Shown here: piece after piece, positions 1 through 7,325 of the stretch
How positions within the stretch are numbered: the stretch's first letter is position 1
How the letters are laid out: every line of letters starts with the position of its first letter
Source: Labilibacter marinus
GTDB taxonomy: Bacteria; Bacteroidota; Bacteroidia; Bacteroidales; Marinilabiliaceae
Assembly (NCBI RefSeq): GCF_001659685.2
Contig: NZ_LXYE02000017.1
Coordinates: 1-50,964 of the forward strand
Length of the DNA: 50,964 nt
Direction: 5' to 3'
Notes under the pieces: model-generated
Databases searched by the model: none
The model's input: only the letters and a program-made list of their open reading frames with translations
Told to the model about the DNA's origin: nothing
Made by a program: the position numbers and the translations under genes

Positions 1-1
1 T

Positions 2-1150
2 CCTCCTCTTTTAAGCGATAAAGCTAAAGAGTGGATGGTTGGTGCAACGTTTTTTACGGGAGGAAAACGGCATCATGAATTGGTGAAAAATTTCCTTCCT
101 AAGGATTATGTATGGGAGGATGTTAAAGTGCCTATTAGCGCATATATTGATTCTTTGCAGAATACGAATAAGGAATGGGTGGTTTTGGCCAGTGGAGATC
201 CATATTTCTATGGAATTGCCATTACGCTTAAGCGTTATTTTCCTGATGCCGAGATAGTGAGTTTACCTACTTTTAATTCACTGCAGATGTTGGCGCATCA
301 AAAGCAAGTGGCTTATGGAGAGTATCGTGTGGTAACGCTCACTGGTCGACCATGGAATAAGTTTGATAAAGCGTTGATTGAGGGAGAAGAGAGGATTGCT
401 TTACTGACGGATAAGAAAAAAACGCCTGCGGTTATTGCGCAACGCATGTTAGATTTTGGCTATGATAACTATCAAATGGTAGTGGGCGAAAATATGGGAG
501 GCGAGAAGGAACGTATTTTTGAATTATCGGTAAAGGAGACTTCAGAAAGAGAGTTTGCTGCACCCAATTGTGTGTATTTGACTAAAAACAATAAGCATAT
601 CCCCATAAAGGGAATACCGGAAGGTGATTTAGAAACACTGGAAGGCAGACCAAAAATGATTACCAAAATGCCTGTTAAAGTTACTTCCTTGGCGCTGATG
701 CAATTGCAGAGTAAAAAGGTGTTTTGGGATGTGGGAGCTTGTTCGGGCAGTATGTCTATTGAAGCCAAATTGATGGCTCCGCAATTGGATGTATTTGCTT
801 TTGAGATTCGTGAAGAAAGCCGAGGGATTATTGAGCGTAATACCAAGCAATTCCAAACGCCAGGCATCGAAGCTTTTATTGGTGATTTTAACGAGGTTTC
901 TAAAGTGGATATGCCAAAACCAGATGCAGTGTTTTTGGGAGGCTATGGCGGACAAATGCATCAAGTACTTGATCATATTCATCAGTATTTACAAGAGAAT
1001 GGAGTATTGGCTTTTAATGCAGTCAGTGATAAAAGTCAACAGGAATTTGAGCAATGGTGTGATAAAAACAACTACCTCATTCAACACTCTATTGATTTAA
1101 AAGTCAACGATTTTAACGAAATAAGAATATACTGTGCAACACAGAGTTAG
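2..1150 (+). CDS. cbiET: CbiE-CbiT fusion: cobalt-precorrin-7 C5-methyltransferase / C15-methyltransferase (decarboxylating), 5'-truncated by the window edge
   Basis: This enzyme methylates C5 and C15 of the corrin ring and removes the C12 acetate carboxyl during cobalamin synthesis in the cytoplasm. The reading frame is open from base 2. The first ATG is at 35, but the residues before it (LLSDKAKEW) already look like CbiE, and the FTGGKRHHE motif follows at once, so the true start lies about 20 codons upstream of the window. The CbiE part spans roughly the first 205 residues, with SGDPYFYG as its tetrapyrrole methylase motif. The CbiT part follows, with the SAM-binding motif DVGACSGSMSIEA. 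It is the first visible gene of a plus-strand cobalamin operon and is followed 32 bp later by cbiGF. The stop codon lies inside a perfect hairpin. Fused CbiET (CobL-like) proteins are well known. Confidence 0.93.
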   Translation, partial: PPLLSDKAKEWMVGATFFTGGKRHHELVKNFLPKDYVWEDVKVPISAYIDSLQNTNKEWVVLASGDPYFYGIAITLKRYFPDAEIVSLPTFNSLQMLAHQKQVAYGEYRVVTLTGRPWNKFDKALIEGEERIALLTDKKKTPAVIAQRMLDFGYDNYQMVVGENMGGEKERIFELSVKETSEREFAAPNCVYLTKNNKHIPIKGIPEGDLETLEGRPKMITKMPVKVTSLALMQLQSKKVFWDVGACSGSMSIEAKLMAPQLDVFAFEIREESRGIIERNTKQFQTPGIEAFIGDFNEVSKVDMPKPDAVFLGGYGGQMHQVLDHIHQYLQENGVLAFNAVSDKSQQEFEQWCDKNNYLIQHSIDLKVNDFNEIRIYCATQS

Positions 1151-1165
1151 TTTAACTCTGTGTGC
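1141..1165 (+). repeat. Perfect inverted repeat overlapping the cbiET stop codon
   Basis: A 10-bp perfect stem (1141-1150 with 1156-1165) with a 5-nt loop contains the cbiET TAG stop in its left arm. There is no T-tract after it, so it is not a standard intrinsic terminator. It could be an mRNA-stabilising or coupling hairpin between cbiET and cbiGF. The function is inferred only. Confidence 0.7.
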
Positions 1166-1182
1166 ATGTAACTAGAAATAGA

Positions 1183-2946
1183 ATGACAACAATATTAACA
1201 TACTCCGATAAAGGAGAACAAACTGCAAAACAAATAGTATCGTTGGGTTTTGATGCCAAAATTCTTCGCTCGCCAAAACTAGATCAAACGCTTTGGAACG
1301 AAAGTTCATTGTTTGTTTTTATTGGAGCTATGGGCATATGTGTTCGCGAAATTGCTCCGTTTTTAAAGGATAAAAAGACGGACCCTGCGGTGATAAATAT
1401 GGATGTGAACGGAAAGTTTGTTCAGCCTGTTTTATCGGGGCACCAAGGTGGTGCCAACGAAAAAGCAGAACATATTGCTCGTTTGTTAGGGGCCATTCCT
1501 GTGTTAACTACAGTGAGTGATACGTCTAACCTTTGGGGCTTAGATATGCTGCCAAAACAATTTGATTGGAAGCTAGAGGCCGGTTCAAATCTAACTAAAT
1601 TGATGGCTTCGTTTGTCAACGGAAAAAAGACAGCTTTACTTTTGGAGTGCAGGGATAGAGGAACCTTGTTTTTAGAAACTTCTAAACCAGATCATGTTGA
1701 GGTGTTTTATAATACTGACGACTTAAAGGTTGACGATTTTGAAGTTATACTTGCGGTTACTCCATATCTACATAATTTAGGAAATAAGGCTATTTATTAT
1801 CGTCCTGCCATGATAAATATGGGCATGGGGGCTCAAAAAGATATTGATGCGCTTGAATTTGAAAGTGTAGTTAAGACAAGTTTAAAAGAAAATGGATTGT
1901 CGTTTTTATCTCTAGCTGAAATAGGAACGGTGGATATTAAAAAGGATGAGGAGGCTTTTGTGGCATTCTCGGAAAATACAGACCTAACTTTACAGGTTTT
2001 TGGCAACGAGGAATTATCAGCGTATCAAGTGCCTAACCCTTCGGAAAAGGTAGAGGAAGTAACGGGTTCTGCTAGTGTTTCAGAGGCTGTAGCCATGCAC
2101 CTATCTAAAAATGAATTATTTGTTCCCAAGCAGAAGTTGCAGATAAAAGATAAGTTTGCGACCATAGCTTGTGCCATTGATAAACGTAAGGAACGCAAAG
2201 GTTTTATAGAGTTTGTGGGAGCTGGTCCTGGCGATCCGGAGTTGGTTTCGGTGCGAGGTAAGCGCTTATTACAAACAGCTGATTTTATTTTGTACGCAGG
2301 AAGTTTAGTTCCTAAAGAGTTAACACATTACGCCAAGCCTGGTTGTGTGGTAAAAAGCTCAGCAGGAATGGATTTAGATACGCAAATTGCTGAAATGAGA
2401 CCATTTTACGATAGAGGTTTGTTTGTAGTGCGTTTGCATACGGGCGACCCATGTATTTATGGAGCTATTCAGGAGCAAATGGCCGTGTTGGATAAGGATA
2501 ATATGGATTATCATATCACACCAGGAATCTCTTCTTTTCAGGCAGCAGCAGCAGCTTTAGAGTCGCAGTTTACTATTCCAGAAGAAGTACAATCTATCAT
2601 ACTTACTCGTGGCGAAGGAAGAACACCAATGCCTCCAAGAGAAAAGCTGAGCGAGTTTGCTAAGTTTCAGAGTACCATGTGTATTTATTTAAGTGCTTCC
2701 ATTGCGGATAAGGTGCAAGCTGAGTTATTGGAAGGTTATCCTGAAGAAACTCCTGTGGCTGTATGTTATAAATTAACATGGAAGGAAGAGAAGGTAGTTC
2801 GTTGTCAATTGAAGGATTTAGCTAAAACGGTAAAAGATAATAACCTTACCATGACCACGATGATTGTAGTTGGAAAAGCTATTGATAACCGTTCAAATTT
2901 ATCTAAATTGTACCACAAAGAATTTAAACATGCCTTTAGGGGGTAA
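1183..2946 (+). CDS. cbiGF: CbiG-CbiF fusion: cobalt-precorrin-5A hydrolase / cobalt-precorrin-4 C11-methyltransferase
   Basis: CbiF methylates C11 of cobalt-precorrin-4, and CbiG then opens the delta-lactone and releases acetaldehyde, so this fusion covers two consecutive steps. The CbiG part occupies about residues 1-315, with the motifs FIGAMGICVREIAP and LSGHQGGAN. The CbiF part starts near residue 340 with FVGAGPGDPELVSVRG, followed by LYAGSLVP and LHTGDPCIYGA, typical of tetrapyrrole methylases. I chose ATG 1183 because the protein then begins MTTILTYSDKG. A GTG at 1162 is in frame but lies in the hairpin arm. CbiG is the signature of the anaerobic route. The gene sits between cbiET and a metal-type ABC transporter pair. 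Confidence 0.93.
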   Translation: MTTILTYSDKGEQTAKQIVSLGFDAKILRSPKLDQTLWNESSLFVFIGAMGICVREIAPFLKDKKTDPAVINMDVNGKFVQPVLSGHQGGANEKAEHIARLLGAIPVLTTVSDTSNLWGLDMLPKQFDWKLEAGSNLTKLMASFVNGKKTALLLECRDRGTLFLETSKPDHVEVFYNTDDLKVDDFEVILAVTPYLHNLGNKAIYYRPAMINMGMGAQKDIDALEFESVVKTSLKENGLSFLSLAEIGTVDIKKDEEAFVAFSENTDLTLQVFGNEELSAYQVPNPSEKVEEVTGSASVSEAVAMHLSKNELFVPKQKLQIKDKFATIACAIDKRKERKGFIEFVGAGPGDPELVSVRGKRLLQTADFILYAGSLVPKELTHYAKPGCVVKSSAGMDLDTQIAEMRPFYDRGLFVVRLHTGDPCIYGAIQEQMAVLDKDNMDYHITPGISSFQAAAAALESQFTIPEEVQSIILTRGEGRTPMPPREKLSEFAKFQSTMCIYLSASIADKVQAELLEGYPEETPVAVCYKLTWKEEKVVRCQLKDLAKTVKDNNLTMTTMIVVGKAIDNRSNLSKLYHKEFKHAFRG

Positions 2947-2957
2947 GAAAAAGTTCG

Positions 2958-3018
2958 TAAAGTTGAATGTATAAAGTTGAAAGTCAATAATGAATCTTTT
3001 GTCTTTATACTTAATACT
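2958..3018 (+). repeat. Palindromic intergenic element just before the fetA-like start (copy 1)
   Basis: The arms GTATAAAG (2969-2976) and CTTTATAC (3003-3010) can pair, with GAAAG/CTTT extending the structure. The right end (2994-3018) is identical over 25 bp to 3635-3659, and a related element lies at 25350-25411. All three lie within about 12 nt of a start codon. It looks like a small dispersed palindromic repeat or a shared leader. Confidence 0.65.
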
Positions 3019-3029
3019 CTTTTCTAGAA

Positions 3030-3626
3030 ATGATAGAATGTAAAAACATATCGCTTTCGTTTGAAGATCATTTGGTGTTCAAGGATTTCAATTTAAAAAT
3101 TGAGAAAGGGGAGTCGGTATGTATTTCAGGAGATTCAGGAAAGGGTAAGTCTACATTGCTAAAGTTGATGCAAGGTTTTGAATTGATTGATGAGGGCAGT
3201 ATTGTAATTGATGACATTCAGCAGAGTGAATCTACAATTCAAACTATCAGAAATAAAATTACCTGGATTCCTCAGAACATTAATTTGCCTGTAAAAAATG
3301 GAATTGAGTTAATGGAGCTGTTGCATGTTGAAGACGAGAAAGAGCAGGTTTATGGTTTCTTGAAACAACTGGGTGTTGATGAGAATAACTTTATAAAAGA
3401 CTTTACAGAAATAAGCGGAGGACAAAAGCAGAGAATCATTATTGCCATTTGTTTAAGTCTGGATAACGAAATTATACTGATGGATGAACCCACGTCTTCA
3501 TTGGATGAAAACTCTATCCAATTACTGATTCAATTAATTCAAAATTTAAAACGAAAAACGATAGTATCTGCTTCGCATAATGCAAGCTGGTTAAAAAGCG
3601 TGGATAGAGTGATTAGTTTGGGATAG
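3030..3626 (+). CDS. ABC transporter ATP-binding protein, FetA (YbbL)-like
   Basis: This is a cytoplasmic ATPase subunit of 198 residues, short for an ABC ATPase as in the FetA family. Visible motifs are Walker A (SGDSGKGKST, about residues 33-42), the Q-loop (WIPQN), the signature SGGQKQR, and Walker B with the catalytic Glu (ILMDEPTSSLD), followed by the switch His in SASHN. The next gene encodes a UPF0014 permease, so the pair resembles E. coli FetAB, which is linked to iron export. Placement inside a cobalamin operon suggests a role with cobalt or another metal, but the substrate cannot be read from the sequence. ATG 3030 lies 12 nt after the palindromic repeat. Confidence 0.88.
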   Translation: MIECKNISLSFEDHLVFKDFNLKIEKGESVCISGDSGKGKSTLLKLMQGFELIDEGSIVIDDIQQSESTIQTIRNKITWIPQNINLPVKNGIELMELLHVEDEKEQVYGFLKQLGVDENNFIKDFTEISGGQKQRIIIAICLSLDNEIILMDEPTSSLDENSIQLLIQLIQNLKRKTIVSASHNASWLKSVDRVISLG

Positions 3627-3634
3627 AGGATTGT

Positions 3635-3659
3635 ATCTTTTGTCTTTATACTTAATACT
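3635..3659 (+). repeat. Leader repeat before the fetB-like start (copy 2, right end only)
   Basis: These 25 bp are identical to 2994-3018 and end 7 nt before the ATG at 3667. The left arm found in copy 1 is missing here, because the preceding gene ends at 3626. Confidence 0.8.
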
Positions 3660-3666
3660 TATTTTA

Positions 3667-4455
3667 ATGAAAGAAATCATAGACATACAATTATTCGATT
3701 TAGGATTAGCCTTTTTAATCATGCTTATTCCCATTTCGTTTTTTCTCTATTTTAGAGTAAAGATCGTAAAGAGTGTGTTGATTGCTTTGTCGAGAATGAT
3801 TTTGCAGTTAGGTTTAATTGCTGTTTATCTCGATAAGATATTTGAATTAAACAGTGCTTATTTAAATACAGCTTGGGTATTTTTAATGATATCAGTGGGA
3901 GTAACAACGGCCATAAAAAGAGTTGGTCTTAATTGGAGATATTTTGTATTGCCCTTGTTTTTATCCTCACTAACAGCAGTTCTTATCATCGATAGTTTCT
4001 TTTTAGGTTTGGTAATAAAACCCGATTATTTTTTTGATGCGCGCTATTTTGTTCCCATCACTGGTATGATTTTGGGAAATTCCTTAAATCATAATATTGT
4101 TGGATTAACTACTTATTTTAAAGGACTCAAGGAAAAACGAGAACTCTATTTTTTTATCCTAACCAATACAGGCAATTCAAAGTTAGCTATTCGTCCTTTT
4201 ATTAATGAGGCAGTTAAAAGAGGGCTTAACCCGATGATTGCAACCATGACCGTGATTGGTTTGATTTCTTTACCAGGCGTTATGACTGGGCAGATTTTAG
4301 GAGGTAGTTCGCCGGTGATAGCCATTAAATATCAAGTAATGATTATGCTGGCCATTTTTACAGGAAGTACGATGAATTTATTCTTGAGTATTCTGTTTTC
4401 CAATCGATTTATATTCGATAAGTATAACCGATTAAAGAAAGAGGTTTTAAAGTAG
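3667..4455 (+). CDS. ABC transporter permease, FetB (YbbM, UPF0014) family
   Basis: This is an inner-membrane permease of 262 residues with about seven hydrophobic segments. The conserved GMILGNSLNHNIVGL stretch and the later GLISLPGVMTGQILGG region are typical of UPF0014/FetB. I chose ATG 3667 (MKEIIDIQLF). An upstream TTG at 3631 is in frame but would translate the leader repeat. The stop codon is directly followed by the cbiJD ATG at 4456 with no gap, which argues for translational coupling with the cobalamin genes. E. coli FetAB moves iron outward. Here the substrate and direction are unknown. The neighbours make a metal link to corrin synthesis plausible, though a generic metal-homeostasis role is equally possible. 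Confidence 0.87.
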   Translation: MKEIIDIQLFDLGLAFLIMLIPISFFLYFRVKIVKSVLIALSRMILQLGLIAVYLDKIFELNSAYLNTAWVFLMISVGVTTAIKRVGLNWRYFVLPLFLSSLTAVLIIDSFFLGLVIKPDYFFDARYFVPITGMILGNSLNHNIVGLTTYFKGLKEKRELYFFILTNTGNSKLAIRPFINEAVKRGLNPMIATMTVIGLISLPGVMTGQILGGSSPVIAIKYQVMIMLAIFTGSTMNLFLSILFSNRFIFDKYNRLKKEVLK

Positions 4456-6288
4456 ATGATTTTAGTTTTTGGAGGTACTACAGAAGGTAAAAAAGTAGCC
4501 TCGTTACTCGATTGGTTAAAAGAGGATTATATTTATTCCACGCGTACTCCTGTTAAATACAAGGTTGGAGGAGAGCAAATTAATGGTGAGCTGACTTTTG
4601 AAAAAACAGCCTCTTTTTGTGTTGAGCAAGAGGTTAAGGTAATTGTTGATGCAGCGCACCCTTTTGCGGTAAATGTTCATGATAATATCAAGCAGGTTTC
4701 TTTAAAGTTAGATATTCCTATACTCCGCTACAGTAGAGTTTTTCCATCTTATGAGGACGAAAAGTTAGTTCGGTTATTTGATAGCTATGAACAAATGGTA
4801 TCTGCCATTGAAGCGCATAAATCATTTAAGATCATTCTGGCTTTAACGGGAGTTCAGACTATTAACCATTTCAAGTCTCTGTGGGATAAACGAGATATTT
4901 ATTTTAGAATATTAGATACAGAATTAAGCAGAAGCAAAGCTATTGAAACAGGTGTTGATATGGCTAGGGTATTGCCCGAAGACCCTAAGGCAGACGCTTC
5001 TGTTTTGATGGATACTTGCAAAAAAGTAGGAACTCAATTATTGCTTTCTAAAGAGAGCGGAGAGTCTGGATTGATGGATGCGAAGCTGCAAGCAGCAAAG
5101 CAATTCAATATTCCTTTGTGGGTGGTTAAAAGACCACAATTACCCGAATTCGATTTCGAAGTGTTTTCAGACAAAGAATTATTGCAACATATTTATCGTT
5201 TGCGCAAAACTATCCTTAAAAAAGGAGAAGATTTGCAATCGGGTTTTACCACAGGTGTTTGCGTAGCAGCTTGTGTAAAGTCTTGTTTAAAAGCCTTGCA
5301 AACGAGGCGTTTTTCAAAGGAAGAATCAGTTTTGTTAGAAAGTGGAGACAAAGCAGATTTTATCATTTATGATGGTAAACTAGGAAAAAATGAAGCCAGC
5401 TGTTTAGTCATTAAAAACTCAGGCGACGATCCGGATGTGACTCATGCAGAAGAAATAGGGTGCTCCATTCGTTTGAATAATTCTGGAAAGACAACCTTCA
5501 AAGCGGGAGAAGGTGTTGGAATCGTAACTATGCCAGGTCTTCAGGTTAAGGTGGGAGAACCAGCCATAAATCCAGGTCCGCGTAAATTAATTGAGGCACA
5601 AATCGATTCGATAAAAAAGGAGGTGAATATAAATTGTGGAGTTGAAATTTCCCCCTTTGTACCTAAAGGCAGGGAGTTGGCAAAGCAGACTTTTAATCCG
5701 AGAATTGGAATTGAGGGAGGTATATCTATTTTAGGAACTACTGGAGTTTTACGCCCATTTAGTTCAGAGGCTTATGTTAATTCTATTCGTCAGTATATAA
5801 GCGTTGCCATCAATAATCAATGTAGACGTATTTTTTTAACGCCAGGAAAACGCAGCGAAGGCTTTATGAAAGCTGTTTTTTCGGATGATTTGCAGTATGC
5901 TTTTATTCATATTGGTAATTTTATTGGCGAGTCACTCGAAATCGTCGCTCAAGAAAAAGTAGATGAAGTAGTACTGGGGATAATGTTGGGGAAAGCCATT
6001 AAACTGGCAGAAGGAAATTTAGATACGCACAGTAGCAAAGTGGTTTTTAATGCTGAGTTTGCGTGCAATATTGCTACACGGCTTAATTATCCTTCAGAGA
6101 AGGTTAATAAGATAAAACAAGCCAAGTTAGCCAATGAAATTTGGGAACATATTCCATATGCTAAAGAAGAGAGGTTTTATATGGAGGTTGTGCGCTTAGC
6201 TAAAACTCAATGTGTGAAAGTTAGTGAAGTTGGTCAGTCAATTAAGTTTGTATTGTTTACTCCTAAAGGGGAATCGATCATGTTGTAA
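4456..6288 (+). CDS. cbiJD: CbiJ-CbiD fusion: cobalt-precorrin-6A reductase / cobalt-precorrin-5B C1-methyltransferase
   Basis: CbiD methylates C1 of cobalt-precorrin-5B and CbiJ reduces the product cobalt-precorrin-6A, so the fusion joins consecutive steps. The N-terminal part (about residues 1-250) has the CbiJ/CobK dinucleotide-binding start MILVFGGTTEGK, then DAAHPFA and LLLSKESGESG. The CbiD part begins at residues 263-267 (GFTTG) and carries SGDDPDVTH and GGISILGTTG. At 610 residues, both domains are full length. It is the last gene of the visible cobalamin cluster, since 237 bp separate it from the next gene. No cobalamin riboswitch is seen here, so any operon control must lie upstream of the window. 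Confidence 0.93.
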   Translation: MILVFGGTTEGKKVASLLDWLKEDYIYSTRTPVKYKVGGEQINGELTFEKTASFCVEQEVKVIVDAAHPFAVNVHDNIKQVSLKLDIPILRYSRVFPSYEDEKLVRLFDSYEQMVSAIEAHKSFKIILALTGVQTINHFKSLWDKRDIYFRILDTELSRSKAIETGVDMARVLPEDPKADASVLMDTCKKVGTQLLLSKESGESGLMDAKLQAAKQFNIPLWVVKRPQLPEFDFEVFSDKELLQHIYRLRKTILKKGEDLQSGFTTGVCVAACVKSCLKALQTRRFSKEESVLLESGDKADFIIYDGKLGKNEASCLVIKNSGDDPDVTHAEEIGCSIRLNNSGKTTFKAGEGVGIVTMPGLQVKVGEPAINPGPRKLIEAQIDSIKKEVNINCGVEISPFVPKGRELAKQTFNPRIGIEGGISILGTTGVLRPFSSEAYVNSIRQYISVAINNQCRRIFLTPGKRSEGFMKAVFSDDLQYAFIHIGNFIGESLEIVAQEKVDEVVLGIMLGKAIKLAEGNLDTHSSKVVFNAEFACNIATRLNYPSEKVNKIKQAKLANEIWEHIPYAKEERFYMEVVRLAKTQCVKVSEVGQSIKFVLFTPKGESIML

Positions 6289-6371
6289 GAAAAGGATAGC
6301 AGATTTATAGCCTCTTTAGCTATAGCGATAAAACTCTTTAGTTCTAATCATGTAAATGTCCTTAAAAAGAT

Positions 6372-6379
6372 TATTTTTG
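6372..6379 (+). promoter_or_regulatory. Candidate -7 box upstream of the polysaccharide export genes
   Basis: The sequence TATTTTTG fits the Bacteroidota TAnnTTTG element. No good -33 TTTG lies 19-21 bp upstream. If used, it would give a leader of about 140 nt. The rest of 6289-6525 shows no clear riboswitch or terminator. Confidence 0.3.
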
Positions 6380-6525
6380 CTTGTTATAAAGTCAGCAATT
6401 AGTTCATGTTTTTTTAATAATCAGAAAGTGAGTGTTTTATGTTTATAGAAACGTACTCATGATGATTAACTAGAAACGAACTAACAACTGTAAGTCAAAC
6501 GTTAATCTAAATATCTCTATTCTAC

Positions 6526-7305
6526 ATGATTAAATTTAAGTGCAATGTAGCTTGGTTATCTCTTATACTCATATTGTTTGTTGCTTCCTGTATTCCACAA
6601 AAGGAATTGTTATATCTTCAAGAGAAAGAGCCTGATATGGAGTTCAATCCATTAGATCAAATCACAGGAAAGTATTTTTTACAGCCCAATGATTATTTAT
6701 ATATCCGTATTTCAACATTTGATCCTAAGATATCTGAGTTTTTTAATGCTGGGCAGGGAAGTAGCGGAAACAGTATACAAACGGTTGGTAATACTATGTT
6801 TATGTATCTTATTGATGATGATATGAACATAGATTTTCCGTATGCAGGTAAAATTAATTTGGCTGGATGTAATCTTCCAATGGCGAAAGAAAAAATAAAA
6901 GAAGACCTCAAACCATTTATAAAAGATGCTAATGTAATTGTTCAACTTGGAACTAAGTCGTATGTTATTTTAGGCGAAGTTCGTTCACCAGGGCAAAAAA
7001 GTATGGATAAGGATCAGATAACCATATTTGAAGCTATTGGAGCAGCAGGAGATTTAACGGTATTTGGTAAAAAAAGAGAAGTGAAAATTGTTCGTCCTAA
7101 AAATGATGGAACAGCAGATACCTATGTGGTAGATATTACCGATCATAAAATTGTAGGCTCAGAGTATTACTATATTTATCCAAACGATTTAATTTACGTT
7201 CGTCCGATGAAAGCTAAACAGTTTGGCATAGGAGAGTCTTTTAGTTTGGGTATTATTACTTCACTGCTAGCTTTAGGCTTAACGATTTATACTATTACTA
7301 AATAA
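6526..7305 (+). CDS. Outer-membrane polysaccharide export lipoprotein (Wza/BexD-like, Poly_export and SLBB domains)
   Basis: This protein likely forms the outer-membrane exit channel for an extracellular or capsular polysaccharide. Residues 1-21 are a lipoprotein signal peptide with lipobox VASC, placing the lipidated Cys at position 22. A Poly_export domain follows (LQPNDYLYIRIS, then DFPYAGKINL). An SLBB-like region begins around residue 140 (YVILGEVRSPGQ). A C-terminal hydrophobic segment (SLGIITSLLALGLTIY) may be the membrane-spanning helix. At 259 residues it is shorter than E. coli Wza, as is common in Bacteroidota. It is followed 20 bp later by the Wzc-like kinase, its expected partner. 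Confidence 0.88.
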   Translation: MIKFKCNVAWLSLILILFVASCIPQKELLYLQEKEPDMEFNPLDQITGKYFLQPNDYLYIRISTFDPKISEFFNAGQGSSGNSIQTVGNTMFMYLIDDDMNIDFPYAGKINLAGCNLPMAKEKIKEDLKPFIKDANVIVQLGTKSYVILGEVRSPGQKSMDKDQITIFEAIGAAGDLTVFGKKREVKIVRPKNDGTADTYVVDITDHKIVGSEYYYIYPNDLIYVRPMKAKQFGIGESFSLGIITSLLALGLTIYTITK

Positions 7306-7325
7306 TTGATTCGGATATATAACAG

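Noticed and set aside
1-6525. Search for a cobalamin riboswitch in the cobalamin cluster
   Set aside because: The cluster enters from outside the window and no B12-box-like segment was seen in the visible gaps.
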